Shown here: piece after piece, positions 9,357 to 18,153 of the stretch
Layout of the letters: each line of letters opens with the position of its first letter
Numbering within the stretch: position 1 is the stretch's first letter
Assembly: GCA_900108205.1 (NCBI GenBank)
Contig: FNUU01000006.1
Span: 1 to 64,000 of the forward strand
DNA: 64,000 nucleotides
Direction: 5' to 3'
Source: Eubacterium ruminantium
Lineage (GTDB): Bacteria > Bacillota > Clostridia > Lachnospirales > Lachnospiraceae
Position numbers and translations under genes: made by a program
The notes under the pieces: model-generated
What the model was told of the DNA's origin: nothing
What the model saw: only the letters and a program-made list of their open reading frames with translations
Databases searched by the model: none

Positions 9357-9968
9357 ATGGAATATAAGAATATTGTATTTGATGTCGGAAATGTTCTTGT
9401 GGATTTTTGCTACATGAAATATATGGAAAGCCTCGGGTTTACTCAGGAACTGGCGGAGCTTTTCAGAGATAAGCTTATCATTTCGGAAATATGGAATGAT
9501 ATGGACAGGGGCGCGCTTCTGATGAGCGAGGCCAGAGAAATATTCAAGAACATCCTTCCTGAGCATACCAAAGAGGTAGATGCTTTTATTGACAATATTG
9601 CCGGAATAGTGAAGGAATACGATTACTCGGAGCCGGTGGTCAGAAAACTGAAGGAACAGGGATATAAGGTTTATATCCTTTCAAATTACCCTAAAGATAT
9701 GGCAGACCTTCATTGGAAGAATTTTAAATTCCTGAAGGAGGTTGATGGATATATCATTTCTGCATATGAAAAAAAAGTAAAGCCGGACAGAGAGATTTAT
9801 GATCTTTTGACAGAAAGATTTGATGCGGATCTTAAAGAAAGCGTATTTATAGATGACAGGCAGATAAATGTAGATGCCGCGAACAAATACGGTATGAAGG
9901 GCATACTCTTTAAAGACTACGATGGTCTGAAGAAGGAACTTTTGAATCTGCTGGGGGCAGAAATATAA
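9357..9968 (+). CDS. HAD-superfamily hydrolase (subclass IA, YihX-like)
   Basis: 203 residues from the ATG at 9357, preferred over the in-frame ATG at 9345 because GAGGGA at 9347-9352 then acts as its ribosome site. Motif I is FDVGNVLVDF, in the variant form seen in glucose-1-phosphate/haloacid-type HADs; motif II is ILSNYP; the Lys of motif III is in KKVKPDREIY; motif IV is FIDDR. All four catalytic motifs are present, so it should be an active cytoplasmic phosphatase. The substrate is unknown. It ends 23 bp before the first adaptor of the export operon and may be its first gene. Confidence 0.88.
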   Translation: MEYKNIVFDVGNVLVDFCYMKYMESLGFTQELAELFRDKLIISEIWNDMDRGALLMSEAREIFKNILPEHTKEVDAFIDNIAGIVKEYDYSEPVVRKLKEQGYKVYILSNYPKDMADLHWKNFKFLKEVDGYIISAYEKKVKPDREIYDLLTERFDADLKESVFIDDRQINVDAANKYGMKGILFKDYDGLKKELLNLLGAEI

Positions 9969-9991
9969 ATATCATCTGACAGGGTAAAAGT

Positions 9992-11038
9992 ATGAATAAG
10001 CTAAAAAGAAATAATAAAAGAATTGCAATTCTGCTGGGGCTCAGTCTCATTATGCTTTCCGGATGCGGAAAGGATGAGAGAGCTCTTGCGGAGCCTAATA
10101 GAAATCCATATGCAAGATCCGAGCATGTGCTGGAAACAGTACAGCGCGGCGATCTTGAGTCTTCATTTTCCCTTACATTAAGGGGTTCTGATTTTGTACG
10201 AATCGATTATAAAATAAATCCGGAAATGATCTATACCATGTTGGATAAAGGAGAACTCACCTTCGACGGTTGTTTTGTTTCACAGGGGCAGACTGTCAAG
10301 GAAGGTGATCTTCTGCTCTCATATACTTCCAAAAAGCTTGATGATGAGGCTAAGGGATATGAGGAGAGTATTGCTGCAAATAATGCAACCATAGATCATT
10401 ACAGGAATCTTATGTATATTGACAGTTCTCAGGATTATTCGGGAGAGATAGAGCGGTTAAATGACCAGAATGAGGTTATGCGGCTTTATCTTGAAGATGT
10501 TGAAAAAAAGAGAAATCAATTCAGGATTTATGCTGAGAAGGACGGAACCATAACATTTGTTTACAAGGAAATTAACGAGTATGGCGGATATATCTGGCAG
10601 GGAGGCGACAGCTTTATAATAATGTCGGAGGCCACCGGAAGCAGCATTTTTTCAGTAGTTACCGATGAGGATTATCCATTTAAACTTGGAGATGTATTTG
10701 AAGCCAAAACTGCAATGAATATCTATCAATTGAAGCTTACAAATATTGAGGATGATGATAAAGGGAAGAAGCTGACCTTTGAACCTGTGGAAGAAGGGGT
10801 GCAGATCCCCGCAGATACTGTTCTTACCTTAAATATCAACCGCCAGACCATGAAGGATGTGGTCTATGTCAACAGTAAAGCAATCAAAAAGGCGGATGAT
10901 GATAAAACGTTCCTTGTTTATGTGGTGGATGATGATGGCTTTAAGCATGCGGTTGTGGTTGAAACAGGCAAGATCGTAAGCAATAAAACCGTTATCGAGA
11001 AGGGGCTTTCCGGAGGAGAGACGTTATCACTGGATTAG
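9992..11038 (+). CDS. Lipoprotein membrane-fusion (adaptor) protein of an ABC exporter
   Basis: 348 residues. The signal peptide ends in LSGC, so Cys25 is the likely lipidated residue. The middle shows the adaptor design: a half-lipoyl stretch (GCFVSQGQTVKEGDLLLSY, about 91-109), a helical hairpin (about 115-170), the second half-lipoyl stretch (IYAEKDGTITFV, about 175-186) and a beta-barrel region. This resembles MacA/HlyD and the Gram-positive YknX type. Adaptors link a MacB-like transporter to the outer envelope. It is followed 43 bp later by a second, larger adaptor and then by the transporter genes. Cargo unknown. Confidence 0.8.
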   Translation: MNKLKRNNKRIAILLGLSLIMLSGCGKDERALAEPNRNPYARSEHVLETVQRGDLESSFSLTLRGSDFVRIDYKINPEMIYTMLDKGELTFDGCFVSQGQTVKEGDLLLSYTSKKLDDEAKGYEESIAANNATIDHYRNLMYIDSSQDYSGEIERLNDQNEVMRLYLEDVEKKRNQFRIYAEKDGTITFVYKEINEYGGYIWQGGDSFIIMSEATGSSIFSVVTDEDYPFKLGDVFEAKTAMNIYQLKLTNIEDDDKGKKLTFEPVEEGVQIPADTVLTLNINRQTMKDVVYVNSKAIKKADDDKTFLVYVVDDDGFKHAVVVETGKIVSNKTVIEKGLSGGETLSLD

Positions 11039-11081
11039 AACTTTTTTCAATGCGATGTATATCATGGTGGATGGTTAAAAA

Positions 11082-13382
11082 ATGAAAAAAACAGTATTAA
11101 AAATAAAGTTTAATAAAAAGCATAAAATCATGAAGAGAGTAGTTCCGTTTGGTCTTGCGTTTTGCTTTATGTTAACCGGAAGCGGCTGTGGAGACAAAAA
11201 GAAGAAGACAGAGGACATTCCCGAACTTATAGAATCTACGGTCACAAATGAAGCTTTAAGGCCTGTAACCAGAGGGAATATCGGAAGTATGACGGTTATA
11301 ATGACGCGTGGGGTTCCGAAGAACTATAGTCAGTATTTTGATGTGGATCGTACAATAGAAAAGATGTATGTCAGATATGGGGATTATGTAGAAAAGGGAG
11401 ATAAGCTGGCTGAGGCAAGTACCAAGGAGATTGACGACAGTATCGATAATTATGAGAAGACGAAGAAAAATCTTCAGGACAGTATTGATGCGGACTGGGC
11501 AGGCTATTATAGAGATATTGAAAGCATGGAATATGACAGAGACTCATATGTCCAGGTGGGAGACAGCGAAGGTGCTGCCAAAATGGATAATGAGATAAAT
11601 CTGTTCAAGGAAAATTTCAATTATTCTCAGGAACAGAAAAAACAGCAGCTGGAAAATATTGACAAAGAGCTTTCGAGGCTTAGTGAAGAAAAAGATAAGC
11701 TTACGATATATGCATCTCACAGTGGATATGTTACCTATGCTGCGAATCTGGATTACTACAGTTACAGAAGAGCCTATGAAAATGTTGTTATGATTTCAGA
11801 CTATGATGATATCTATCTTGAAGCGGATACCATGAATATAAAAGCATTTTCCAAGTACAGGACTGCCGAGAAAATGTATGCTCTGATCGAAGGAAAAACC
11901 TATCCTGCATCAGAATACACTTATGCCCCTTCTGTCAGCTTATATGCACAAAGCGTTGGAAAGTACCCATGTGTAAGATTTAAGCTGGAAGGATACGATA
12001 TAAGTCTTGGGGAAACTGTGCCAATCTGCATTTATCCGGAGTACATTGAAAATGTTCTTCTGGTAGGAAATGATTCTATCAGAAATGATGGCTCAAAACG
12101 TTATGTGTTCGTTCAGGGACCGACGGGCGGTATGGAAAAGAGAGAGATAGAGATCGGTACGACAGATGGTATCAATACGGAGGTCATTACAGGTCTTGAA
12201 GAAGGTGAAAATGTGTATTACCTTTCCTCTGATCTTACACCGATAAATTATGAGCAGATAACCGTTACAAGGGATGAGTATAAGATGTATAACATTTCTG
12301 ATACATATCGTCATATTTCGACAGATATAGATTCGTATGCCTGTCCCGAGGATGGAAAATATTATAAAAATGAAGCCGAAGACGGTTCCGATGTAAAAGA
12401 AGGAGATCCGTTATATACCATCAGGGTGGAACTCTACAGTGAAGCAAAGATTCTTGAGGCAACCCAGAATATAAAATATACAAAGCGCCAGCATGAGAAT
12501 ACGCTGGAAGCACTCTACGGAAATCTTGACCGTATTGATGAGGAGATCAAAAATGCTGAGAATGCTGAGGCACCGGCCGCTACGGATACAGATGCAATCC
12601 GCGAGAATATGCATAAGCTGGATAAGCTGAAGATTGAAAGAGAACAGGCAGTGAACGATATCCAGAATGAAAATGATTCTTATGACAAGAACATTTCGGA
12701 GATGGAAAAAGAATATAATAAAATGAGAAGTATAAATGATAATGATGGTCTGGTAACGATTTATGCAAAGAGAGACGGTAAGGTAAACTTTTCAGGCTAT
12801 TGTTATCCTGATAATCAGGTATATAGGGGACAGCAGGTGGCAAGCGTTGAGTGCGGAGAGGCAGATAAGCTTTTGGTAAAAGCTACCGGCAAGAATATGG
12901 CGAACCTGCCGGGACCTGCTCCGGGTGTAAAGGTTCAGCTCACCGGAAAAGAAAAAACCTATGACGGGGTTATAACAGGACTATTGGGCGACGGATACGA
13001 AGCCTCAAAGATTTATGTCGATGAAAAGGATGGAAAGGCAGTCTTCACAACAAATCCTGAAAATACATTTTCGGGAATAGAAACCGGATATTTTATAAAT
13101 GTTGATAAGGATTTTACCGACGAAGAGGAGCATGTCCATATTTCATATGAGACAGTGTCTCTGAAAAATGCTCTTGTTATTCCGACAAAATGTATATGTT
13201 CGGAAAAAAATGTTACCGGCTCCACTACGAAGTATTTTGTGTGGAAGCTTGAGAATGGCGAGCTTACCAAGAAGTATATAGATTATTTCACAAACTATAA
13301 TGTAGGAGATAACTCGCTTATCTTCGGAGGGATTGAAGAGGGCGATATCATTGCTCTGGATAAAAACGGAGGTGGAAAATAA
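11082..13382 (+). CDS. Large lipoprotein adaptor with two tandem adaptor modules
   Basis: 766 residues, about twice the usual adaptor length. A signal-like segment ends in LTGSGC (Cys36); the position three before Cys is Gly, which is not classical. The ATG at 11082 follows GGTGGATGG and is preferred; an internal ATG at 11130 lacks such a site. Two modules are visible. The first has MYVRYGDYVEKGDKLAE (about 98), a coiled coil (about 115-205) and IYASHSGYVTYA. The second has DVKEGDPLYTI (about 440), a coiled coil (about 455-555) and IYAKRDGKVNFSG. Each is a half-lipoyl pair around a helical hairpin. The stop overlaps the permease start by one base (TAATG), so translation is probably coupled. 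Confidence 0.8.
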   Translation: MKKTVLKIKFNKKHKIMKRVVPFGLAFCFMLTGSGCGDKKKKTEDIPELIESTVTNEALRPVTRGNIGSMTVIMTRGVPKNYSQYFDVDRTIEKMYVRYGDYVEKGDKLAEASTKEIDDSIDNYEKTKKNLQDSIDADWAGYYRDIESMEYDRDSYVQVGDSEGAAKMDNEINLFKENFNYSQEQKKQQLENIDKELSRLSEEKDKLTIYASHSGYVTYAANLDYYSYRRAYENVVMISDYDDIYLEADTMNIKAFSKYRTAEKMYALIEGKTYPASEYTYAPSVSLYAQSVGKYPCVRFKLEGYDISLGETVPICIYPEYIENVLLVGNDSIRNDGSKRYVFVQGPTGGMEKREIEIGTTDGINTEVITGLEEGENVYYLSSDLTPINYEQITVTRDEYKMYNISDTYRHISTDIDSYACPEDGKYYKNEAEDGSDVKEGDPLYTIRVELYSEAKILEATQNIKYTKRQHENTLEALYGNLDRIDEEIKNAENAEAPAATDTDAIRENMHKLDKLKIEREQAVNDIQNENDSYDKNISEMEKEYNKMRSINDNDGLVTIYAKRDGKVNFSGYCYPDNQVYRGQQVASVECGEADKLLVKATGKNMANLPGPAPGVKVQLTGKEKTYDGVITGLLGDGYEASKIYVDEKDGKAVFTTNPENTFSGIETGYFINVDKDFTDEEEHVHISYETVSLKNALVIPTKCICSEKNVTGSTTKYFVWKLENGELTKKYIDYFTNYNVGDNSLIFGGIEEGDIIALDKNGGGK

Positions 13383-16189
13383 TGTTACGTTTTATTTTTC
13401 GTAAGCTCCTTTCCAATAAGGGACTGAATATAAGTCTTTTCACGGGTATTATCTTCCTTATAGCAGTATTCAGCATGCTTCCTGCATTTTCAGATGGTGC
13501 GGTTAATCAGATACTGACCAGAGAATTCAATGATTATGTTGAAGAAAAAAATGAATTTCCTGCAGTTGTCGGAAGAGAGGCAAAACTGAGTAATTCCAAC
13601 TCGGCGGATATAAAGAACAGAATAGCTTCAAATGAGGAAAAATGGAAGAAGGCGCTAGATCTTCCGGTGCTGGCAGCATTTCATTATATGTCATCCAAGG
13701 GTGGTGTAGGACAATCTGTCTATGGAGGACGTTCCAAGGATCTGGATATTGCCTGCATACCTGAGCTGTCTGATATTACAACGATAGTGAGAGAGGATGG
13801 TCCGGCTTTTGAGACCGGAAATAAAGCCTATCCGGTATATATCAGTGAGAGAACCATGGATATGCTTTCACTTGTAGCGGGCGAAGAAATATATTTTTCC
13901 AACATTAAGGACGAAAATGAAGAAATCCTCCGCCTTTATATAGCAGGCATTATCAAAGAAAAAGAAGAATCAAAGCTGATTTGGTATAAAGAACTGTCTA
14001 ACTACCAGAACAGTGCATTTGTGGATGAAGAAACCTTTGATGAGATAAATAAACGATTTGGAAGAACAGAGATATTATACAGCCAGTATATGACTCTCGA
14101 TTACAGAAAGATACGTTTCGATAATGCCGACAAGGTAGCTGAAGCGGTAACAAAGCTCAGTAAGGACGATACATGCTTCAGCTATAACTTTAAAGAAATC
14201 CTGTCAGAGTATAAATATGAGAGAAAGACAATAAGGATAATCATGCTGGCGGCAGCACTTCCTCTGTTTATACTGCTTCTGATGTTCATACTTATGGTGG
14301 CATCAAGGATAGCAGACAATGAAAAGGGTGAGATAGCAGTGCTCAGAAGCCGTGGTGTCAAGAGATGGGAAATGATAATGCTTTATCTTATCCGTTCAGT
14401 GATACTTGCAATCTTTGCATTTATACCGGGAATTCTTCTGGGAACAGTCTTTGTGTGGATAGGAAGTCAGACAAATGGATTTCTTGTCTTTGTATCGAAG
14501 GACGCAGCGGATTATTACATGAGCATAGGCAGCATAATCTTTGCGGCTATCGGTGTGGTGGCTGCGGTTATACTTATAACACTTCCGGTCATCAGGCTCT
14601 CAAAGAATACAATAATAGATAATAAAAATGAGAATATGAGTCTGGGCAGGAAACCGCTATGGAAGAAGCTCTTCCTCGATGTAATACTTACAGCGGTTTC
14701 AGTATATCTCCTGCATAACTATAAGCAGCAGACAGACACTTTGTCAGTAGACCTTATAAATGGTAAAAGCATAGATCCGTTTATTATGATGGGATCGGCT
14801 ATATTTATATTTGGTATAGGCCTTCTGCTTATCAGGATCATAGATATTCTGGTCAAGATAATATTCTTCTCAGGAAGAAAGCACTGGGGAGCGGCTTCCT
14901 TTGCCGGCTTCCTTCAGATCATTAGAAGCGGCAGCAGACAGAGTATCATAAGCATATTTATAATGCTGACGCTTGCCATGGGTATATTTGATACAAGTCT
15001 TGCCAGAACCATAAATGACAATAATGTTGAGAGAATAACATACAATACCGGTGCAGATGCGAGACTTACCGGCAATTTTGTCAAGAAAATGCGTTTTCTG
15101 CCGGACTTCTCGGTAGAATACTATTATGAAGAGCCTAATTATTCTGATTTCCAGAAGCTTGTTGATAACGGTGTATTCAGTCAGATGACCAGAGTTTTCT
15201 ATGACGAGGCTGCTGAGGTTATCTGCGGAAATACAGTGCTTCCGAATACAATAATGATGGGCATAAACACTGCTGAATTCGGTCGTACGGCGACTCTTCA
15301 GGAGGGGCTTAACGATACACACTGGTACAACGCGCTGAATGCGATCGCGACGGCCGGTGACGGCTTCATCATTTCAAAAAATCTTGCTGAAACTCTGGAT
15401 GTTAAAGTCGGAGACAAGATTTACTGTAACAGATATGATAAAAATATCGAAGAGGGTTCACTTGGAGAAGTTGGCGGAACCATCATGGCGATCGTTGATG
15501 CCTGGCCGGGATACGAGAAATACGGCTATAGTGAGGATGAAGATCATAATATGGTTCTCAAAGAGAATTACCTTGTGGTTATGAATTTCGCAACGGTCAA
15601 GAGTTATTACAAGCTTACGCCGTATCAGGTCTGGGGCAGATATGCTGACGGAGCTGACAGAGATACCTTAATGAAGGCAATCGGCGATAATGATATTGCA
15701 ATCTCAAAAAAGCTTATTCAGAGTGATGAGATAAAAGAAATGAAGGATTCAGCGATGATCCAGATAACAAATGGACTTTTTAGCATTCATTTCATTATTT
15801 CAATAATAATCTGTGTTCTGGGATTCCTTATCTACTGGATCACATCCATCAGAAACAGATCACTGCAGTTTGGTATCTACAGGGCGATGGGTCTTAAGTT
15901 CAGCGAGATCATCAGGATACTGGTTATGGAGCATTTCTTCAGCTCCTTCCTGGCAATCGTGGCAGGTGCTGGAGCGGGAATACTTACTTCATATCTCTAC
16001 AGCAGAGTCATGGCTATAGTATACCTGCCGGCTAAACACAGCATTCCGATAAGACTCAGTATACCGGGAGATGATATATTGAAGCCGGTAGCCATAATAC
16101 TCGTGGCGCTTTTTGTGGCATTTATCATAATCAGCAGGATAATGAAGAAGATGAGAATATCCGAAACACTGAAAATGGGTGAGGATTAA
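13382..16189 (+). CDS. ABC transporter permease, FtsX/MacB-like
   Basis: 935 residues. After a first transmembrane segment (about 16-36) comes an extracytoplasmic region of about 240 residues, three or four segments (about 285-400), two more around 430-490, a second extracytoplasmic region, and a C-terminal bundle (about 800-930). Two FtsX-like regions are recognisable, with EIAVLRSRGVKRWEMIML near 317 and LQFGIYRAMGLKFSEI near 827; these contact the ATPase. Such proteins move molecules or transmit mechanical force across the membrane rather than import. It is coupled to the adaptor upstream and lies 3 bp before the ATPase. Confidence 0.88.
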   Translation: MLRFIFRKLLSNKGLNISLFTGIIFLIAVFSMLPAFSDGAVNQILTREFNDYVEEKNEFPAVVGREAKLSNSNSADIKNRIASNEEKWKKALDLPVLAAFHYMSSKGGVGQSVYGGRSKDLDIACIPELSDITTIVREDGPAFETGNKAYPVYISERTMDMLSLVAGEEIYFSNIKDENEEILRLYIAGIIKEKEESKLIWYKELSNYQNSAFVDEETFDEINKRFGRTEILYSQYMTLDYRKIRFDNADKVAEAVTKLSKDDTCFSYNFKEILSEYKYERKTIRIIMLAAALPLFILLLMFILMVASRIADNEKGEIAVLRSRGVKRWEMIMLYLIRSVILAIFAFIPGILLGTVFVWIGSQTNGFLVFVSKDAADYYMSIGSIIFAAIGVVAAVILITLPVIRLSKNTIIDNKNENMSLGRKPLWKKLFLDVILTAVSVYLLHNYKQQTDTLSVDLINGKSIDPFIMMGSAIFIFGIGLLLIRIIDILVKIIFFSGRKHWGAASFAGFLQIIRSGSRQSIISIFIMLTLAMGIFDTSLARTINDNNVERITYNTGADARLTGNFVKKMRFLPDFSVEYYYEEPNYSDFQKLVDNGVFSQMTRVFYDEAAEVICGNTVLPNTIMMGINTAEFGRTATLQEGLNDTHWYNALNAIATAGDGFIISKNLAETLDVKVGDKIYCNRYDKNIEEGSLGEVGGTIMAIVDAWPGYEKYGYSEDEDHNMVLKENYLVVMNFATVKSYYKLTPYQVWGRYADGADRDTLMKAIGDNDIAISKKLIQSDEIKEMKDSAMIQITNGLFSIHFIISIIICVLGFLIYWITSIRNRSLQFGIYRAMGLKFSEIIRILVMEHFFSSFLAIVAGAGAGILTSYLYSRVMAIVYLPAKHSIPIRLSIPGDDILKPVAIILVALFVAFIIISRIMKKMRISETLKMGED

Positions 16190-16192
16190 AAT

Positions 16193-16876
16193 ATGGAAAA
16201 TATCATTTCATGCAGAAATCTGTATAAATATTATTATAAGGGGCAGCCTCAGGAGTTCGCGGCACTGAATAATGTGGATATCGATATTCCTGAGGGAAAG
16301 CTTACCATCATCAAGGGCAGGAGCGGCAGCGGAAAGACCACTCTGTTAAATATGATGAGTGCTCTCGACAGTAATGATTCCGGAAGTATCATATTTGATA
16401 ATGAAGATATCAGCGGACTTTCGGATAATGACAAGGATATGCTGAGAAGAAAGAAGATTGGTTTTGTCTTTCAGTCGGTTGCGATAATTCCGGTCATGAG
16501 CGCATATGAAAATGTGGATTTTGCCCTCAGAGCCGCCGGCGTAAAGAAAAACAGAGATGCCAGGATCAAGGAGGTATTGAATCTTGTGGGCCTTCTGGAA
16601 AGAGCCAAGCATATGCCGTCAGAGCTTTCGGGTGGTGAGAAGCAGAGAATTGCCATAGCCAGAGCGATCGCACCGAGGCCGAAGGTGGTATTTGCGGACG
16701 AGCCTACCGGAGCGCTTGATACGGCTACAGGTATTAAGATAGTCACGCTCTTCAAGAATCTTATCGAGAAGGAAGGAACGACTATAGTCATGACCACCCA
16801 CGATCCGGGACTGATGCAGCTGGGAGATATTACTTATGAAATGAGCGATGGCGTTATTTCCGTAAGCAGAGATTAG
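16193..16876 (+). CDS. ABC transporter ATPase, MacB/LolD-type (first of two)
   Basis: 227 residues, typical for a stand-alone MacB/LolD-like ATPase. Walker A is GRSGSGKTT (42-50), the signature LSGGEKQRIAIARA, Walker B VVFADEPTGALD, and the switch histidine is in TTHD. All catalytic elements are intact. It sits 3 bp downstream of the permease and 12 bp before a second ATPase. With one long permease, the pair may form a heterodimeric motor. Confidence 0.93.
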   Translation: MENIISCRNLYKYYYKGQPQEFAALNNVDIDIPEGKLTIIKGRSGSGKTTLLNMMSALDSNDSGSIIFDNEDISGLSDNDKDMLRRKKIGFVFQSVAIIPVMSAYENVDFALRAAGVKKNRDARIKEVLNLVGLLERAKHMPSELSGGEKQRIAIARAIAPRPKVVFADEPTGALDTATGIKIVTLFKNLIEKEGTTIVMTTHDPGLMQLGDITYEMSDGVISVSRD

Positions 16877-16888
16877 GAGCATTTGCAA

Positions 16889-17944
16889 ATGAAAAAATTC
16901 GGAAAGAAGAGAAAAACTGAAGAGGCAGCCGGAAATGCATTTGAGAATACGGCTGTGGATGCAACCGGAAATATGGTTGAAGATACAGGCGAAAATGCCG
17001 GAGCAGCGGATGATCCGGCTTCCGACGGAACGTCCACCGGAGAGAACGCTGAGCATGTCCCTCTTGTAGAATGCGACAGCCTGGTCAAGCTCTACAAAAC
17101 TGATGAGGTAGAGGTTTTTGCTCTGCAGGGACTGGATCTTACGATTGAGAAGGGCGAGCTGATGGCCATCATAGGTAAATCCGGAAGCGGTAAATCCACA
17201 CTACTCAATATAATCGGAGCCCTGGAGCACCCTTCGGCAGGAAGGATACTTATAAATGGTCAGGATATCAGCAAGATGTCCGAGAAGGAGCTGGTAGAAC
17301 TGAGACGTCATACCATAGGCTTTGTATGGCAGAAGTCGGCGCAGAATCTGTTTCCGTATATGACGGCAAGAGAAAATATCGAGGCTCAGCTGTATTTTGA
17401 AAAAACTTCCGCAAAGGAAAGGCGGGAGAAAGCAGATAAGCTTTTAGAGGAGGTAGGACTCCTGGATAAAGCGGATTCTTATCCTCATGAGATGTCCGGT
17501 GGTGAACAGCAGAGAGTTGCAATAGCTGTTTCTTTGGTTAAGGATCCTGATATCCTTCTGGCAGATGAACCTACAGGTGCTGTGGATACCAAGACCTCCG
17601 AGAATATACAGAACCTTTTCAGAAGACTGAACAGGGAGAGGGGAATTACGATAATCATTGTTACCCACGACATCAGTCTGGCAAATAAGGTTGACAGAGT
17701 TGTTATGATCTCGGATGGTAAGATCAGTACGGAAAAAATCATGAAAGAGCAGTATAAACAGCATATCGATCAGATGGGCGAGGAATATGGCCTGGGAGAA
17801 GATATGCATGAGGAGTTTACTGTACTTGATAAGGCCGGACGACTTAAACTTACGGAAGACATCAGAGAAGAAGCAGGAATCCTTAGTAACAGGGTTAAAA
17901 TAGAGGTCAAAGACGGAAAGATCATCATCAGTAATGCTGAGTAA
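16889..17944 (+). CDS. ABC transporter ATPase with acidic N-terminal and C-terminal extensions (second of two)
   Basis: 351 residues from the ATG at 16889 (AGGAG 9 bases upstream; an in-frame TTG at 16883 is too close to that site). The ATPase core carries Walker A GKSGSGKST, signature MSGGEQQRVAIAVS, Walker B ILLADEPTGAVD and the switch histidine in VTHD. About 55 acidic residues precede the core, and about 75 residues follow it (from about 275), neither of which belongs to the usual fold. It closes the export operon that begins with the HAD or first adaptor gene. A regulatory role for the extensions is a guess. Confidence 0.9.
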   Translation: MKKFGKKRKTEEAAGNAFENTAVDATGNMVEDTGENAGAADDPASDGTSTGENAEHVPLVECDSLVKLYKTDEVEVFALQGLDLTIEKGELMAIIGKSGSGKSTLLNIIGALEHPSAGRILINGQDISKMSEKELVELRRHTIGFVWQKSAQNLFPYMTARENIEAQLYFEKTSAKERREKADKLLEEVGLLDKADSYPHEMSGGEQQRVAIAVSLVKDPDILLADEPTGAVDTKTSENIQNLFRRLNRERGITIIIVTHDISLANKVDRVVMISDGKISTEKIMKEQYKQHIDQMGEEYGLGEDMHEEFTVLDKAGRLKLTEDIREEAGILSNRVKIEVKDGKIIISNAE

Positions 17945-17947
17945 AAT

Positions 17948-17990
17948 GTCAAAAAAACACTGTGGTTTGGAGCATTTTTTGACTGCTTTT
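17948..17990 (+). terminator. Probable terminator of the export operon
   Basis: GTCAAAAAA (17948-17956) pairs with TTTTTTGAC (17975-17983), followed by TGCTTTTT. The stem is A/T-rich and therefore weaker than the others in this window. Confidence 0.5.
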
Positions 17991-17996
17991 TATAGA

Positions 17997-18025
17997 TTGC
18001 AAATAAAAACATGATGTAGTATAAT
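17997..18025 (+). promoter_or_regulatory. Promoter of the acidic membrane protein gene
   Basis: TTGCAA (17997-18002), a 17-bp spacer and TATAAT (18020-18025) predict a start near 18032 and a leader of about 120 nt. That leader contains a hairpin, CAGGC-ATTC-GCCTG (18061-18074), within AAGG/CCTT flanks, and then a run of eight T (18095-18102). Confidence 0.75.
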
Positions 18026-18153
18026 AAGTTTTGTTTTTATGATTCTATTAAGGGATTATTCAGGCATTCGCCTGTATTCCTTGACTGCATCATGTTTTTT
18101 TTGATGTAAAATGGGGTTAAGGAGAGAATTATCGAAAGGAAAGGTATTTTTCG

